This document shows, piece after piece, positions 13,723 through 22,800 of a stretch of DNA of 64,000 bases. The notes beneath the pieces were generated by a model that had not been told where the DNA came from, did no database searches, and saw only the letters and a list, made by a program, of their open reading frames with translations. Every line of letters starts with the position of its first letter. The first letter of the stretch is position 1. The position numbers were made by a program, and so were the translations under genes. The stretch comes from Runella zeae DSM 19591 (lineage in GTDB: Bacteria; Bacteroidota; Bacteroidia; Cytophagales; Spirosomataceae): positions 124,001 to 188,000 of the forward strand of contig NZ_AUIF01000017.1 of assembly GCF_000423565.1 (NCBI RefSeq). Direction: 5' to 3'.

Positions 13723-16548
13723 TTATAGAATACGGAAAGAGAAGCCCAATTGCAACATCCGTCCCGGACGGAAGGTCTGAATCAATTGGTCATTCTTACG
13801 GTCAAATTTTTTGTCACCGTTTCCATCCTGCAACAGTACATTGGTTTGGTTCAGAATATCGGTTACTCCGCCCTTTACCGTCCAACGCGTTCCGATTGCT
13901 TTGGAGAATGTAACGTCCAGTACGTTACGCGGCATTTCATAAATATCCGGGTATCCTTCAAAACCTGCGGCGAAGATTCTGCGCCCAATGACGTTGTACA
14001 AAACGTTTACCTGAAAATCAGACTTGGGATTGTTGTAATTCAAACCCACATTGACGATGTACGGCGATTGTCCCTGAAGCGGGCGGTCATCAGATTGACC
14101 TAAGCCCAACGTACCCAATTTGATACGGCTGAAAATCAAGGCTGCATTAAACAACAGGCTCATGTTTTCCAAGATTGGAGAAGGAGCCAATGAGCCAAGT
14201 CCTTTACGCACTTCGAGTTCCAAACCTGAGCTTACCGAGCTTTTGGCGTTGGCAAACGTAAACGTTTTTGCCCCTCCCGAACCGGCACCCGGTACCACGA
14301 TCACTTCGATGGGATTGGTAAAATACTTGTAAAAACCTGCAATGCTCACCACTTCGTTGGGCGTTGGGTACCACTCGTAGCGCAGGTCAAAATTGTCAAC
14401 ATTGGCCGTTTGAACGTCAGGGTTTCCTTTATACACAATGTTGTAATCAAAATCATAGAAAGCAAACGGCGCTAATTCGCGGAATTCGGGACGATTGAGC
14501 GTACGGCCGTAAGCGGCGCGTATCAGTGTTTTCTCGGAGAAATTATACGTTAAATTCATCGAAGGCAACAGCTTATTGACGGGAAAACTCACATTGACCG
14601 GGTCGCCGTTGATAGTAGCTGATTGCAATTGCTGCGTGTTGGCTTCGTAACGTACACCGGCAATCATGTTGAATTTTTTCGACAAAGGAATATTTGCCGA
14701 ACCATAAAAGGCTACTAAGTTGTTGTCGGCATCGTAAGAGTCGCTGTTGTTGGTTTGTTCGTCAATCCGAATCCCGTCGGTGTTGTTAATGTTCTGAGGT
14801 TGAAACAGTTGTGTGATCGAACCGCTCAAAATATCGGGATTGGTGCGGCTGGTGCGCACATAGCCTAAGTTTCGGGCTTTAAATTCGCGGCTTTTATCTT
14901 CGTAATAACCGCCAACTTTCAACTCAATGTCTGAACCACTTTTGGTAGCGAGTTTGTGCGTCAGGTTAATACCGCCCGTCACCGCATTCTCGTTCATTGT
15001 TGAAGAAAAACGACCTAAGAAAAAGGCAGCCGCTGTACCAACGGGCACATAAAGTGTGCGTTGGCCATTGGATTCATCCAAGTCAGAACGGTAGCGGCGG
15101 TAGTCAGGTTGGTCACGATAAGCATTGTTATAGCCCACGACCCAGTCAATCATCGTTTTGTCATTATTGAATTCATGCTTCCCAGTGAGCTGACCCGTAT
15201 AGATTCCTCGATATACCTGGTCGAAAGAATAGCTGTCGGGTGAGAAGTTGGATTCAAGATTACGGCCCGTACGGTTTACGGTACTTGAATTACTTAATTG
15301 ATTATACAGGTTCTTGAAATCAATAGAATGGTTTTCATTAAACCGTACCGACCAGTTGTGCAGAACTCCTACGCGAATATTACGGTTGGATTGGGCGTCG
15401 TTGTAATTATAAATCACCGACTGAACATTGTTGTTGCTCTCATTGAAGTCTTTACGGTTGATTTCAAAAGCAGTCCGGCTGTCGCTGTAGGTAAGCGCGG
15501 TTACGTTTCCGATTCTGACATTGCCCGCCTGCAATTTAAAATTACCCGTTATTGAGTAGCGTTGGTCAGGAATCGCGGATGTTCTCTGAGCAGTCCAGTT
15601 ATTACGTAAGGCACGGCCGGCCAATTCCAGTTCTGCCGGAGTGGCAAAATTGAGGTTCTTATTGGGAAAATTGCCCGGAATATCCTGATAGCCATTGTTA
15701 AAACCCGTCCAGTAGTTTTTGCCCTGCTCAGGTTGATAAAAATCTCCGAAGGTAGTTCCCTGACGGAAACTTGTGTTATAATCAAACGTGATGCTCGTTT
15801 GGTCAGGAATATTTTTGGTAAATATCTTTACTACCCCTCCCGCAAACTCACCGGGCAAATCAGCTGCCGGGCTTTTGAATACTAACAAACGGTCGATCTG
15901 TGAACTCGGGATGATATCGAATGAAAACGACTTTACATCAGTTTCCATAGAAGGCGTGAAGGCATTGTGCAGCATTACGTTGTTGTAACGCTGATTCAAG
16001 CCACGAATATTAATGAATCGGTCGCCTACGATTGTAATACCAGGTACACGCTTCACGACTTGGGCAGCGTCGCGGTCGAGCGTACGGGCGATTTGTTGGG
16101 ACGAAATCCCACTCACAATGTTTTGAGAAGCTTTGATTTCGCTAATGACCGACACCTCTGTATTGGTCTGACGGGTAGCTACTACTCGTACTTCATCAAG
16201 GGTAGAAGCAGCTTCTAAAAGTGCGGAATTTATCTCTGTAACTTTGTCGGCCTCTATCGCAACATTCGCGATGTTTTCCGTTTTATAAGAGACATACGTA
16301 ATTTCAACGGTGTATTTGCCAGCTGGTATCTTGGCAATAGAAAAGAAACCGTTGATATCAGTAGCAGCACCTAGTTGAGTACCTACCAATTTTACGGTAG
16401 CGCCAATCAAAGTTTCTTTGTTTTTGGCATCAGTGATAGTGCCGCGCAGGGTTCCAGTTTGGGCAAAACTAAAAGCGGAAAAGAAAGAAAGGACAACAAA
16501 CAGTAATAATCTGCTCATGGGTTTGTCTTGTTTAAAATTTACTTTCAT
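13723..16548 (-). CDS. TonB-dependent receptor with carboxypeptidase-regulatory domain
   Basis: Start at ATG 16548 (941 residues). An upstream in-frame ATG at 16572 lies inside the -7 promoter element and is rejected. A signal peptide (MSRLLLFVVLSFFSAFSFAQ within the first 30 residues) is followed by a carboxypeptidase-regulatory domain (TLRGTITDAKNKETLIGATV), a plug domain and a 22-strand barrel that ends PGRMLQLGFSFRIL. It imports a substrate through the outer membrane, driven by TonB-ExbBD. The partner lipoproteins follow in the same operon. The promoter has a triple 11-bp repeat, which suggests control by an OmpR/PhoB-type regulator. Confidence 0.92.
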   Translation of the reverse strand: MKVNFKQDKPMSRLLLFVVLSFFSAFSFAQTGTLRGTITDAKNKETLIGATVKLVGTQLGAATDINGFFSIAKIPAGKYTVEITYVSYKTENIANVAIEADKVTEINSALLEAASTLDEVRVVATRQTNTEVSVISEIKASQNIVSGISSQQIARTLDRDAAQVVKRVPGITIVGDRFINIRGLNQRYNNVMLHNAFTPSMETDVKSFSFDIIPSSQIDRLLVFKSPAADLPGEFAGGVVKIFTKNIPDQTSITFDYNTSFRQGTTFGDFYQPEQGKNYWTGFNNGYQDIPGNFPNKNLNFATPAELELAGRALRNNWTAQRTSAIPDQRYSITGNFKLQAGNVRIGNVTALTYSDSRTAFEINRKDFNESNNNVQSVIYNYNDAQSNRNIRVGVLHNWSVRFNENHSIDFKNLYNQLSNSSTVNRTGRNLESNFSPDSYSFDQVYRGIYTGQLTGKHEFNNDKTMIDWVVGYNNAYRDQPDYRRYRSDLDESNGQRTLYVPVGTAAAFFLGRFSSTMNENAVTGGINLTHKLATKSGSDIELKVGGYYEDKSREFKARNLGYVRTSRTNPDILSGSITQLFQPQNINNTDGIRIDEQTNNSDSYDADNNLVAFYGSANIPLSKKFNMIAGVRYEANTQQLQSATINGDPVNVSFPVNKLLPSMNLTYNFSEKTLIRAAYGRTLNRPEFRELAPFAFYDFDYNIVYKGNPDVQTANVDNFDLRYEWYPTPNEVVSIAGFYKYFTNPIEVIVVPGAGSGGAKTFTFANAKSSVSSGLELEVRKGLGSLAPSPILENMSLLFNAALIFSRIKLGTLGLGQSDDRPLQGQSPYIVNVGLNYNNPKSDFQVNVLYNVIGRRIFAAGFEGYPDIYEMPRNVLDVTFSKAIGTRWTVKGGVTDILNQTNVLLQDGNGDKKFDRKNDQLIQTFRPGRMLQLGFSFRIL

Positions 16549-16569
16549 ATCGGTGTTTAAAATTCGATA

Positions 16570-16616
16570 CAAAAGTAGAAGTACAATATTATGCCAATGT
16601 TAAGCCAATATTATGA
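16570..16616 (-). promoter_or_regulatory. TonB receptor promoter with three 11-bp direct repeats
   Basis: On the minus strand the -7 element TACTTTTG (16577-16570) is an exact TAnnTTTG match. A TTG lies 17 bases upstream. Three tandem 11-bp units follow with no gaps: 16606-16616, 16595-16605 and 16584-16594, plus-strand consensus CAATaTTAtGC. The unit nearest the gene overlaps the promoter spacer. An 11-bp period is one helical turn, as in PhoB/OmpR-family sites. Activation by a response regulator is inferred. Confidence 0.7.
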
Positions 16617-16782
16617 GTAGATTATTATTGGTTTTGAGGTAGTAAGTGTCTAAAAATCAGCGAAAAGAAGAGTAAGCCTGCTTTGTAAATTAAAGTTGAC
16701 TAATAATAAACATAGGTTTATAAATAGAGAAGAAAATTGGTTTTGTACAATTTTTTTAAGGTTTTACAAAGGGGTTTTTTCT

Positions 16783-16790
16783 TATTTTTG
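16783..16790 (+). promoter_or_regulatory. -7 promoter element of the GH3 fusion gene (TATTTTTG)
   Basis: An exact TAnnTTTG match 17 bases upstream of the chosen start at 16808. It makes the in-frame ATG at 16790 unlikely as the start, because that ATG overlaps the element. Confidence 0.6.
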
Positions 16791-16807
16791 TGTGTTTCCC
16801 AGTACCT

Positions 16808-19774
16808 ATGAAAAATTTATTGATTCAGTCGTCTATCTTAAGCATACTATTAATTGGTAGTATGAGCTTGGTATTTCATAAACCTACTAAGCTCGATACC
16901 CCTACAAATACCTTTGTTTTTGCTGAAAACAAATGGGTAGATAGTGTCTTCAATTCATTGTCATTAGAGCAGAAAATTGGCCAGTTTTTTATGGTTGCCA
17001 CCCATTCTGACCGCAATGAATCTTACTACAGGCACCTAGATTTGTTGATTAAAAATCAGCAAGTAGGTGGGTTGATATTTTTTAAAGGAGGGCCGTCGCG
17101 GCAAGCCAAGTTGACAAACCGCTATCAAGCATTGTCAAAGGTTCCTCTCATGATAGGTATTGATGGAGAATGGGGCCTGGGGATGCGTTTGGATAGCATA
17201 GATGATTTTCCTAAACAAATGACATTGGGGGCTATTCAAGACAATAGATATATCTATAAAATGGGTTTTGAAATAGGACGCCAATGCCAAAGACTGGGTA
17301 TTAATATCAATTTTGCCCCTGTAGCAGATATAAACAGCAATCCTCGAAATCCAGTAATCGGAATGCGTTCTTTTGGGGAAGAACGCGAAAATGTTACTGA
17401 CAAAGCGGGGGCTTACATGAAAGGACTTCAGCATCAGAAAATAATCGCTACTGCCAAGCATTTTCCGGGGCATGGTGATACTGGCTCTGATTCACACTAT
17501 ACTTTGCCTGTGTTGACCCATTCCACTGACCGCCTTGCCGAAACAGACCTTTACCCTTTCCGAAAACTGATCGGAGATAGTTTAACAGGCATCCTTACGG
17601 GGCACTTATACGTACCTGTTTTAGATAATACGCCCTATTTAGCATCTTCGCTTTCTTCCAAAATCGTAACCGACCTTTTGAAAAAGCAGATGGGTTTTCA
17701 GGGCTTAGTCTTTACGGATGCTATGAATATGCAAGGCGTAAAACGTGGGCGCACCGCAGTGGAGGCTAATATCAAGGCTTTGATAGCTGGCAACGATGTA
17801 TTACTTTATCCCGAAAACGTGGCAGAAACCATCAAAAAAATCAAAGAGGGGATAGATAAAGGTCGCATATCGCAAGAAATAATCGATGAAAAAGTACGTA
17901 AAATACTCAAAGCAAAATATTGGATGGGGCTTAGCAAACGTACTAATATTGACTCTAAAACTATTAATAATGACCTGAGTTCGGCTAACTTTCGGGCACT
18001 TACGCGCGATTTGGCGGAGCAAGCTGTAACACTGCTAAAAAATGATAATCAGCTAATGCCTATTACAGCATTAGATACTAATACATTTGCTTCTATTTCT
18101 ATCGGTGGTGGTGGAATCAATCTTTTTCAGCAAACCCTGAGCAAATATGCTTCCTTCAATCATGTAGTATATGCCGAAAAACCTACCACTAATGCCGAAG
18201 TAGAAAGTTTATTAGCCCAAGTAGGCGATGCAAAAATTGTCATTGTGAGCTTGCATGATACGCGTCGCAACTTCAATCGTCCTTTTACAATCACTCCTGC
18301 TACTATAGAGCTACTGAATCGTATTCAGCAAAAAGCCAAGGTAATTGTGAGTTTGTTTGCTTCTCCTTATGCCTTATTGCAGCTTCCTACTACTTCTGGG
18401 GTAATTTGTGCCTACGAAAATCTTCCTGACTTGGAAGCAGTTGCAGCCCAACAAATATTTGGAGCATTGCCTTTCAAAGGGAAATTGCCGATTTCCATCG
18501 AGGGTATGTATAAACTCGGAACAGGCATCGAAACAAAAGCCCTCAATCGGTTGATTTTAGGGCTACCCGAACAAGCAGGGCTTAGTTTTAAGACCCTTTC
18601 CAAAATAGATACACTTGTTCAGAAGTCGATTCAAGTAAGGATATTTCCGGGTTGCCAAATAGTAGTGGCGAGACGCGGCAGAATTGTTTTTCAGAAGAAT
18701 TATGGCACCCTCTCCTACGATAATCTCAATGAAAAAGTGACCTCCGAAACCATGTACGACGTAGCCTCTGTCACAAAGGTAGCGGCTACATTGCAGGCGG
18801 TCATGTACTTACAGGAGCAAGGTGCAATTGATATAAAGCAAAAAGCGGCACATTTTTTGCCTGAGCTTATAGGTACCAACAAAACCCACATAACCCTCGA
18901 AGACCTGCTTTTGCATCGTTCGGGGTTGGTGGCTTTTTATCCAAAACTTTGGGAAAATACAAAAACGGGAGGAGGGGGATTGATGAGTGAATATTATAGT
19001 TCGGTACGAGATAGCATATATACCATGCAAATAGCGCCAAAGCTGTTTGCAAAATCGGCATTGAAAGACTCAGTATGGCGGTGGATAGTGCAATCGCCAC
19101 TCAAAAAGCCAGTAAATGGACATTATCCTTTTGTATATAGTGATTTAGGAATTTTGATGTTACAAAAGGTAATAGAACGTGTCACAAATCAGCCCTTAGA
19201 CGAATTTCTAGGTCAGAATTTTTATGAGCCATTAGGAATGATGAATACCCGTTTTAAACCATTAGAAAAGTTTGGTGATACACAAATTGCTCCTACCGAA
19301 AACGACTTTACATACCGTAATCAATTGCTTCGAGGAACCGTTCATGACCAGATGGCAGCCGTCTATGGTGGCGTGGCTGGCCATGCAGGGCTCTTTAGTA
19401 CCGCTTATGATTTATCGATTTTGATGCAAATGAATTTACAAAAAGGACTTTACGGAGATCGACGTTATTTCCAAGAAGAGACTTTGCCCACCTTTGCTCG
19501 TATGTATGATGGTGCTCATCATCGGGGCTTGGGCTGGGACAAAGCCCCTCAAAAGGGAGAAAGTGTTTTTGTAGCAGCTTCGGCTTCGCCTTCGTCATTT
19601 GGACATTCGGGTTTTACGGGTACCATGGTATGGGTAGATCCTACAAGCGAGCTAGTATTTGTAATGCTGTCTAATAGAGTATATCCCAATGCCGAAAACA
19701 CCCAAATCAACAGCCAACGAATAAGACGAAAAATCCATGAAATAGTATATCAAGCTATTGCAGAACACGAATAA
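16808..19774 (+). CDS. GH3 beta-N-acetylhexosaminidase fused to class-C beta-lactamase-like serine hydrolase
   Basis: A 988-residue exported fusion. After a hydrophobic N-terminus (1-22), residues ~45-390 are a NagZ-type GH3 domain with KHFPGHGDTGSDSH (about 217-230) and the FTDAMNM nucleophile Asp at about 304. A linker of GH3-C type follows. Residues ~600-988 are a penicillin-binding-protein-like hydrolase with SVTK (about 653), YSD (about 775) and HSG (about 932). The GH3 part should remove N-acetylglucosamine from muropeptides. The second part may act on peptidoglycan stems or other amides. This fusion is known in Bacteroidota; a role in cell-wall turnover in the periplasm is likely. Confidence 0.9.
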   Translation: MKNLLIQSSILSILLIGSMSLVFHKPTKLDTPTNTFVFAENKWVDSVFNSLSLEQKIGQFFMVATHSDRNESYYRHLDLLIKNQQVGGLIFFKGGPSRQAKLTNRYQALSKVPLMIGIDGEWGLGMRLDSIDDFPKQMTLGAIQDNRYIYKMGFEIGRQCQRLGININFAPVADINSNPRNPVIGMRSFGEERENVTDKAGAYMKGLQHQKIIATAKHFPGHGDTGSDSHYTLPVLTHSTDRLAETDLYPFRKLIGDSLTGILTGHLYVPVLDNTPYLASSLSSKIVTDLLKKQMGFQGLVFTDAMNMQGVKRGRTAVEANIKALIAGNDVLLYPENVAETIKKIKEGIDKGRISQEIIDEKVRKILKAKYWMGLSKRTNIDSKTINNDLSSANFRALTRDLAEQAVTLLKNDNQLMPITALDTNTFASISIGGGGINLFQQTLSKYASFNHVVYAEKPTTNAEVESLLAQVGDAKIVIVSLHDTRRNFNRPFTITPATIELLNRIQQKAKVIVSLFASPYALLQLPTTSGVICAYENLPDLEAVAAQQIFGALPFKGKLPISIEGMYKLGTGIETKALNRLILGLPEQAGLSFKTLSKIDTLVQKSIQVRIFPGCQIVVARRGRIVFQKNYGTLSYDNLNEKVTSETMYDVASVTKVAATLQAVMYLQEQGAIDIKQKAAHFLPELIGTNKTHITLEDLLLHRSGLVAFYPKLWENTKTGGGGLMSEYYSSVRDSIYTMQIAPKLFAKSALKDSVWRWIVQSPLKKPVNGHYPFVYSDLGILMLQKVIERVTNQPLDEFLGQNFYEPLGMMNTRFKPLEKFGDTQIAPTENDFTYRNQLLRGTVHDQMAAVYGGVAGHAGLFSTAYDLSILMQMNLQKGLYGDRRYFQEETLPTFARMYDGAHHRGLGWDKAPQKGESVFVAASASPSSFGHSGFTGTMVWVDPTSELVFVMLSNRVYPNAENTQINSQRIRRKIHEIVYQAIAEHE

Positions 19775-19817
19775 TAAGTGAAGCTGGTGAGAATGTGAAT
19801 GTTTTTCAATAAAGAAG

Positions 19818-19825
19818 TAATTTTG
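19818..19825 (+). promoter_or_regulatory. -7 promoter element (TAATTTTG) before the repeat protein gene
   Basis: An exact TAnnTTTG match 32 bases upstream of the start at 19858, in the 83-base gap after the GH3 fusion gene. No good -33 element is seen at standard spacing. Confidence 0.4.
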
Positions 19826-19857
19826 AGCGTTTTTAGAAAAATCAATTTGAATCGATT

Positions 19858-22800
19858 ATGTTAAAAAAACTACTTATCCTAGGCTGTGCAGTTATATTAA
19901 TGTGCGGAGGAGCCTATCGGAGTTTTGCGCAAAGTATAAACACCGTAATAGTAACAACTACGGCGGGGGCTGTTCCGACGGGTGGTTTTTGTTTAGGAAA
20001 CCAAGCGAGAGTATCGTTTGCGGCAACTGGTTTTACACCTGCACCTTCTTCGTTTACGGTAGAGCTATCAGATGCAAGCGGAGTATTTGGCTCACCAACT
20101 AACTTAGGAACTGGTGCAGCAAGCCCTATTACGGTGACTTTACCTAGTAATGTTGCTGGAAGTTCTACTTACAAAATCAGAGTAAGGGTAAATGCGGTCA
20201 GTGGACAAAGTCCTAATTTTACCATTAATCCAAGGGCTACCGTAAACAATATCACTAGTGTAGAGGCTTGTGATAATGCCTCAGCGGGGCCTATTAACTT
20301 TAGTAGCACTTCGACAGGAGCAACATTTAGTTGGACAAGCACAGCTAATGTAGGTTTTGGTACTTCTGGTAATGGGAATATTGGAAGTTTCACAGCTAAT
20401 AATAATGGTTCAAGTAACGTCACGGCGACGGTCACAGTTACTCCTTCGGTAAACGGCTGTGTGGGTACGTCTAACAATTTTACAGTAACTGTCAAACCTT
20501 CCCCCAATGTCAATTCTATCTCCAATATCAGTGGGGTATGTAATGGTAGCGGGGTAGGTGCTATCAATTTTTCAAGTTCAACTTCTGGTACTACTTTCGC
20601 TTGGACAAGTACAACCAATGTCGGATTTGGAACTTCTGGCAATGGAAATATTGCGGGTTTTACAGCTACCAATGCCACCTCTAATCCTGTAACAGCTACT
20701 GTCACGGTTACGCCAACAGCCAACGGATGTACTGGCACTCCAACTTCATTTACGGTAACTGTCAATCCCACTAATGCCACTGTCAATGCAATATCGAATG
20801 CTAATTATTGTAATAATGCTTCAGGAGCAGCTATTAACTTTTCAAGCCCTAGTGGGAGCGCCACTTTCGACTGGACAAGTAACATAAATGTTGGCTTTGG
20901 GACTTCTGGCAGTGGGAATATCGCCGCTTATACAGCTAGTAATGGGGGAACTTCTGATGTAGTTGCCACGGTGACGGTTACGCCAAAAATAGGAGGATGT
21001 GCTGGCACTCAAAGAAGTTTTTCGGTAACCGTTAAACCTACTCCTACTGTCAATACGATTTCGGATGTATCATTTTGTAATGGTGTAGGAGGTTCGGCCA
21101 TTAATTTTGGCAGTCCAACCGCTGGTACAACATTTACTTGGGCAAGTAGCACCAATGTTGGTTTTGGTACTTCTGGCAGTGGAAATATTCCAGCTTTTAC
21201 GGCTACGAATGGTACAGCAAATCCTTTAGTAGCGACTGTCTCTGTAACTCCTACGGCTAATTCATGTACTGGCCCCGCCCGTAATTTCAACGTCACAGTA
21301 AACCCTACCGCAAGTGTAAACGCAATAAGCGATGCGAGCTTTTGTGGAGGTGTACCAGTAAGTGGTGTTAGTTTTTCAAGCCCCACTAGTGGTGCTTCAT
21401 TTAGCTGGGCGAGTAGCGCTAATGTAGGTTTTGGCACTTCTGGTTCGGGCAATATAGGTGGCTACACTACCATAAGTGATAATACTACAGCAGTAGTTTC
21501 TACTATCACTGTTACGCCCTCAATCAATGGATGCCCAGGTTCTCCTCGAACTTTTACAATAACCATTAACCCACGCCCTACAGTTAATACAGTGTCTAAT
21601 GCTACTTATTGTAATGGGGCTGCGGGAAGTGCTATTAATTTTTCTGGCCCTGTAAGCGGTACTACATTTAATTGGACAAGCTCAATCAATTCAGGCTTTG
21701 GTACTTCAGGCTCAGGCAATATTGCAGCATTTACTGCTACCAATGGGGGGACTAATTCTGTCGCAAATACAGTATCTGTGACTCCTACTACTGGAACCTG
21801 TACAGGGCCAGCTACCACTTTTACAGTTACTGTCAATCCTACCCCTGTTGTCAATTCTATCTCCAACGCTACCTTTTGTGGCAATGCCGCTGCTCCTTCT
21901 ATTGCATTTGGTAGCGCTACTCCTGGTACTAGCTATGCTTGGACAAGTAGCACAAACGTAGGCTTTGGTACTTCAGGCTCAGGGAATATCCCTAATTATA
22001 CAGCTATCGATGGAAGTCCCACCGCAGTAGTAAGTACTGTTTCGGTAACTCCCACCGCTAATACTTGTGTGGGAAGTGCGAAAACATTCACTGTGACTGT
22101 CAATCCTTCTCCAAGAATCAATGATATTACCAATGCTGTATTTTGCAATAACGCTTCTGCTCCCGCCATTGGTTTTTCAAGTCCCACCTCTGGTGCCACT
22201 TTCAATTGGGTATCTAATGCTAATGTTGGTTTTGGGGCTAGTGGTACTGGTAATATTGCAGCTTATACCGCCGTCAATATAGGCGCTACTCCCGTGGTAG
22301 CTACGGTTAATATCACCGCTCAAACAGCTACTTGTACCGGCCCCGCTCGCTCGTTTAATGTCACAGTCAATCCTACTCCTACCGTCAATACTATCAACAA
22401 CCTTACCCTATGTGGCGGTACAGGTGGTGCTCCTATCAATTTCGGAAGCCCTACTCCTGGTACTACCTTCGCGTGGACAAGTACCGCAGATGTGGGTTTT
22501 GGGGGGAGCGGCTCAGGTAATGTGGGAGGGTATACAGTGACAAGTCCCGTGACAAGTGCCGTCACAACCACCGTTACCATAAATCCTACAGCAAATGGTT
22601 GCGCAGGAAAAGAAGGTAAGTTTACCATCACTGTCAATCCTACGCCTAGAGCTAGTCTGCCAAATCCCAATCAGATTTGTGCCAATAGCACAGGGGTGGC
22701 GCTTAATTTTTCTAGTGAAACTCCCAATACAAACTTCAATTGGTCGTCATCAAATGATATTGGTTTTGGAACAAGCGGCTCAGGAAATATCAATGGAGGA

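Noticed and set aside
16548-16572. ATG at 16572 as start of the TonB receptor
   Set aside because: It lies inside the -7 promoter element; the ATG at 16548 follows the promoter and leads to the signal peptide.
20169-22670. Long minus-strand reading frames across the repeat region
   Set aside because: They mirror the repeated codon pattern of the 1619-aa protein on the other strand, give low-complexity Val/Leu/Pro-rich products and lack any known domain.
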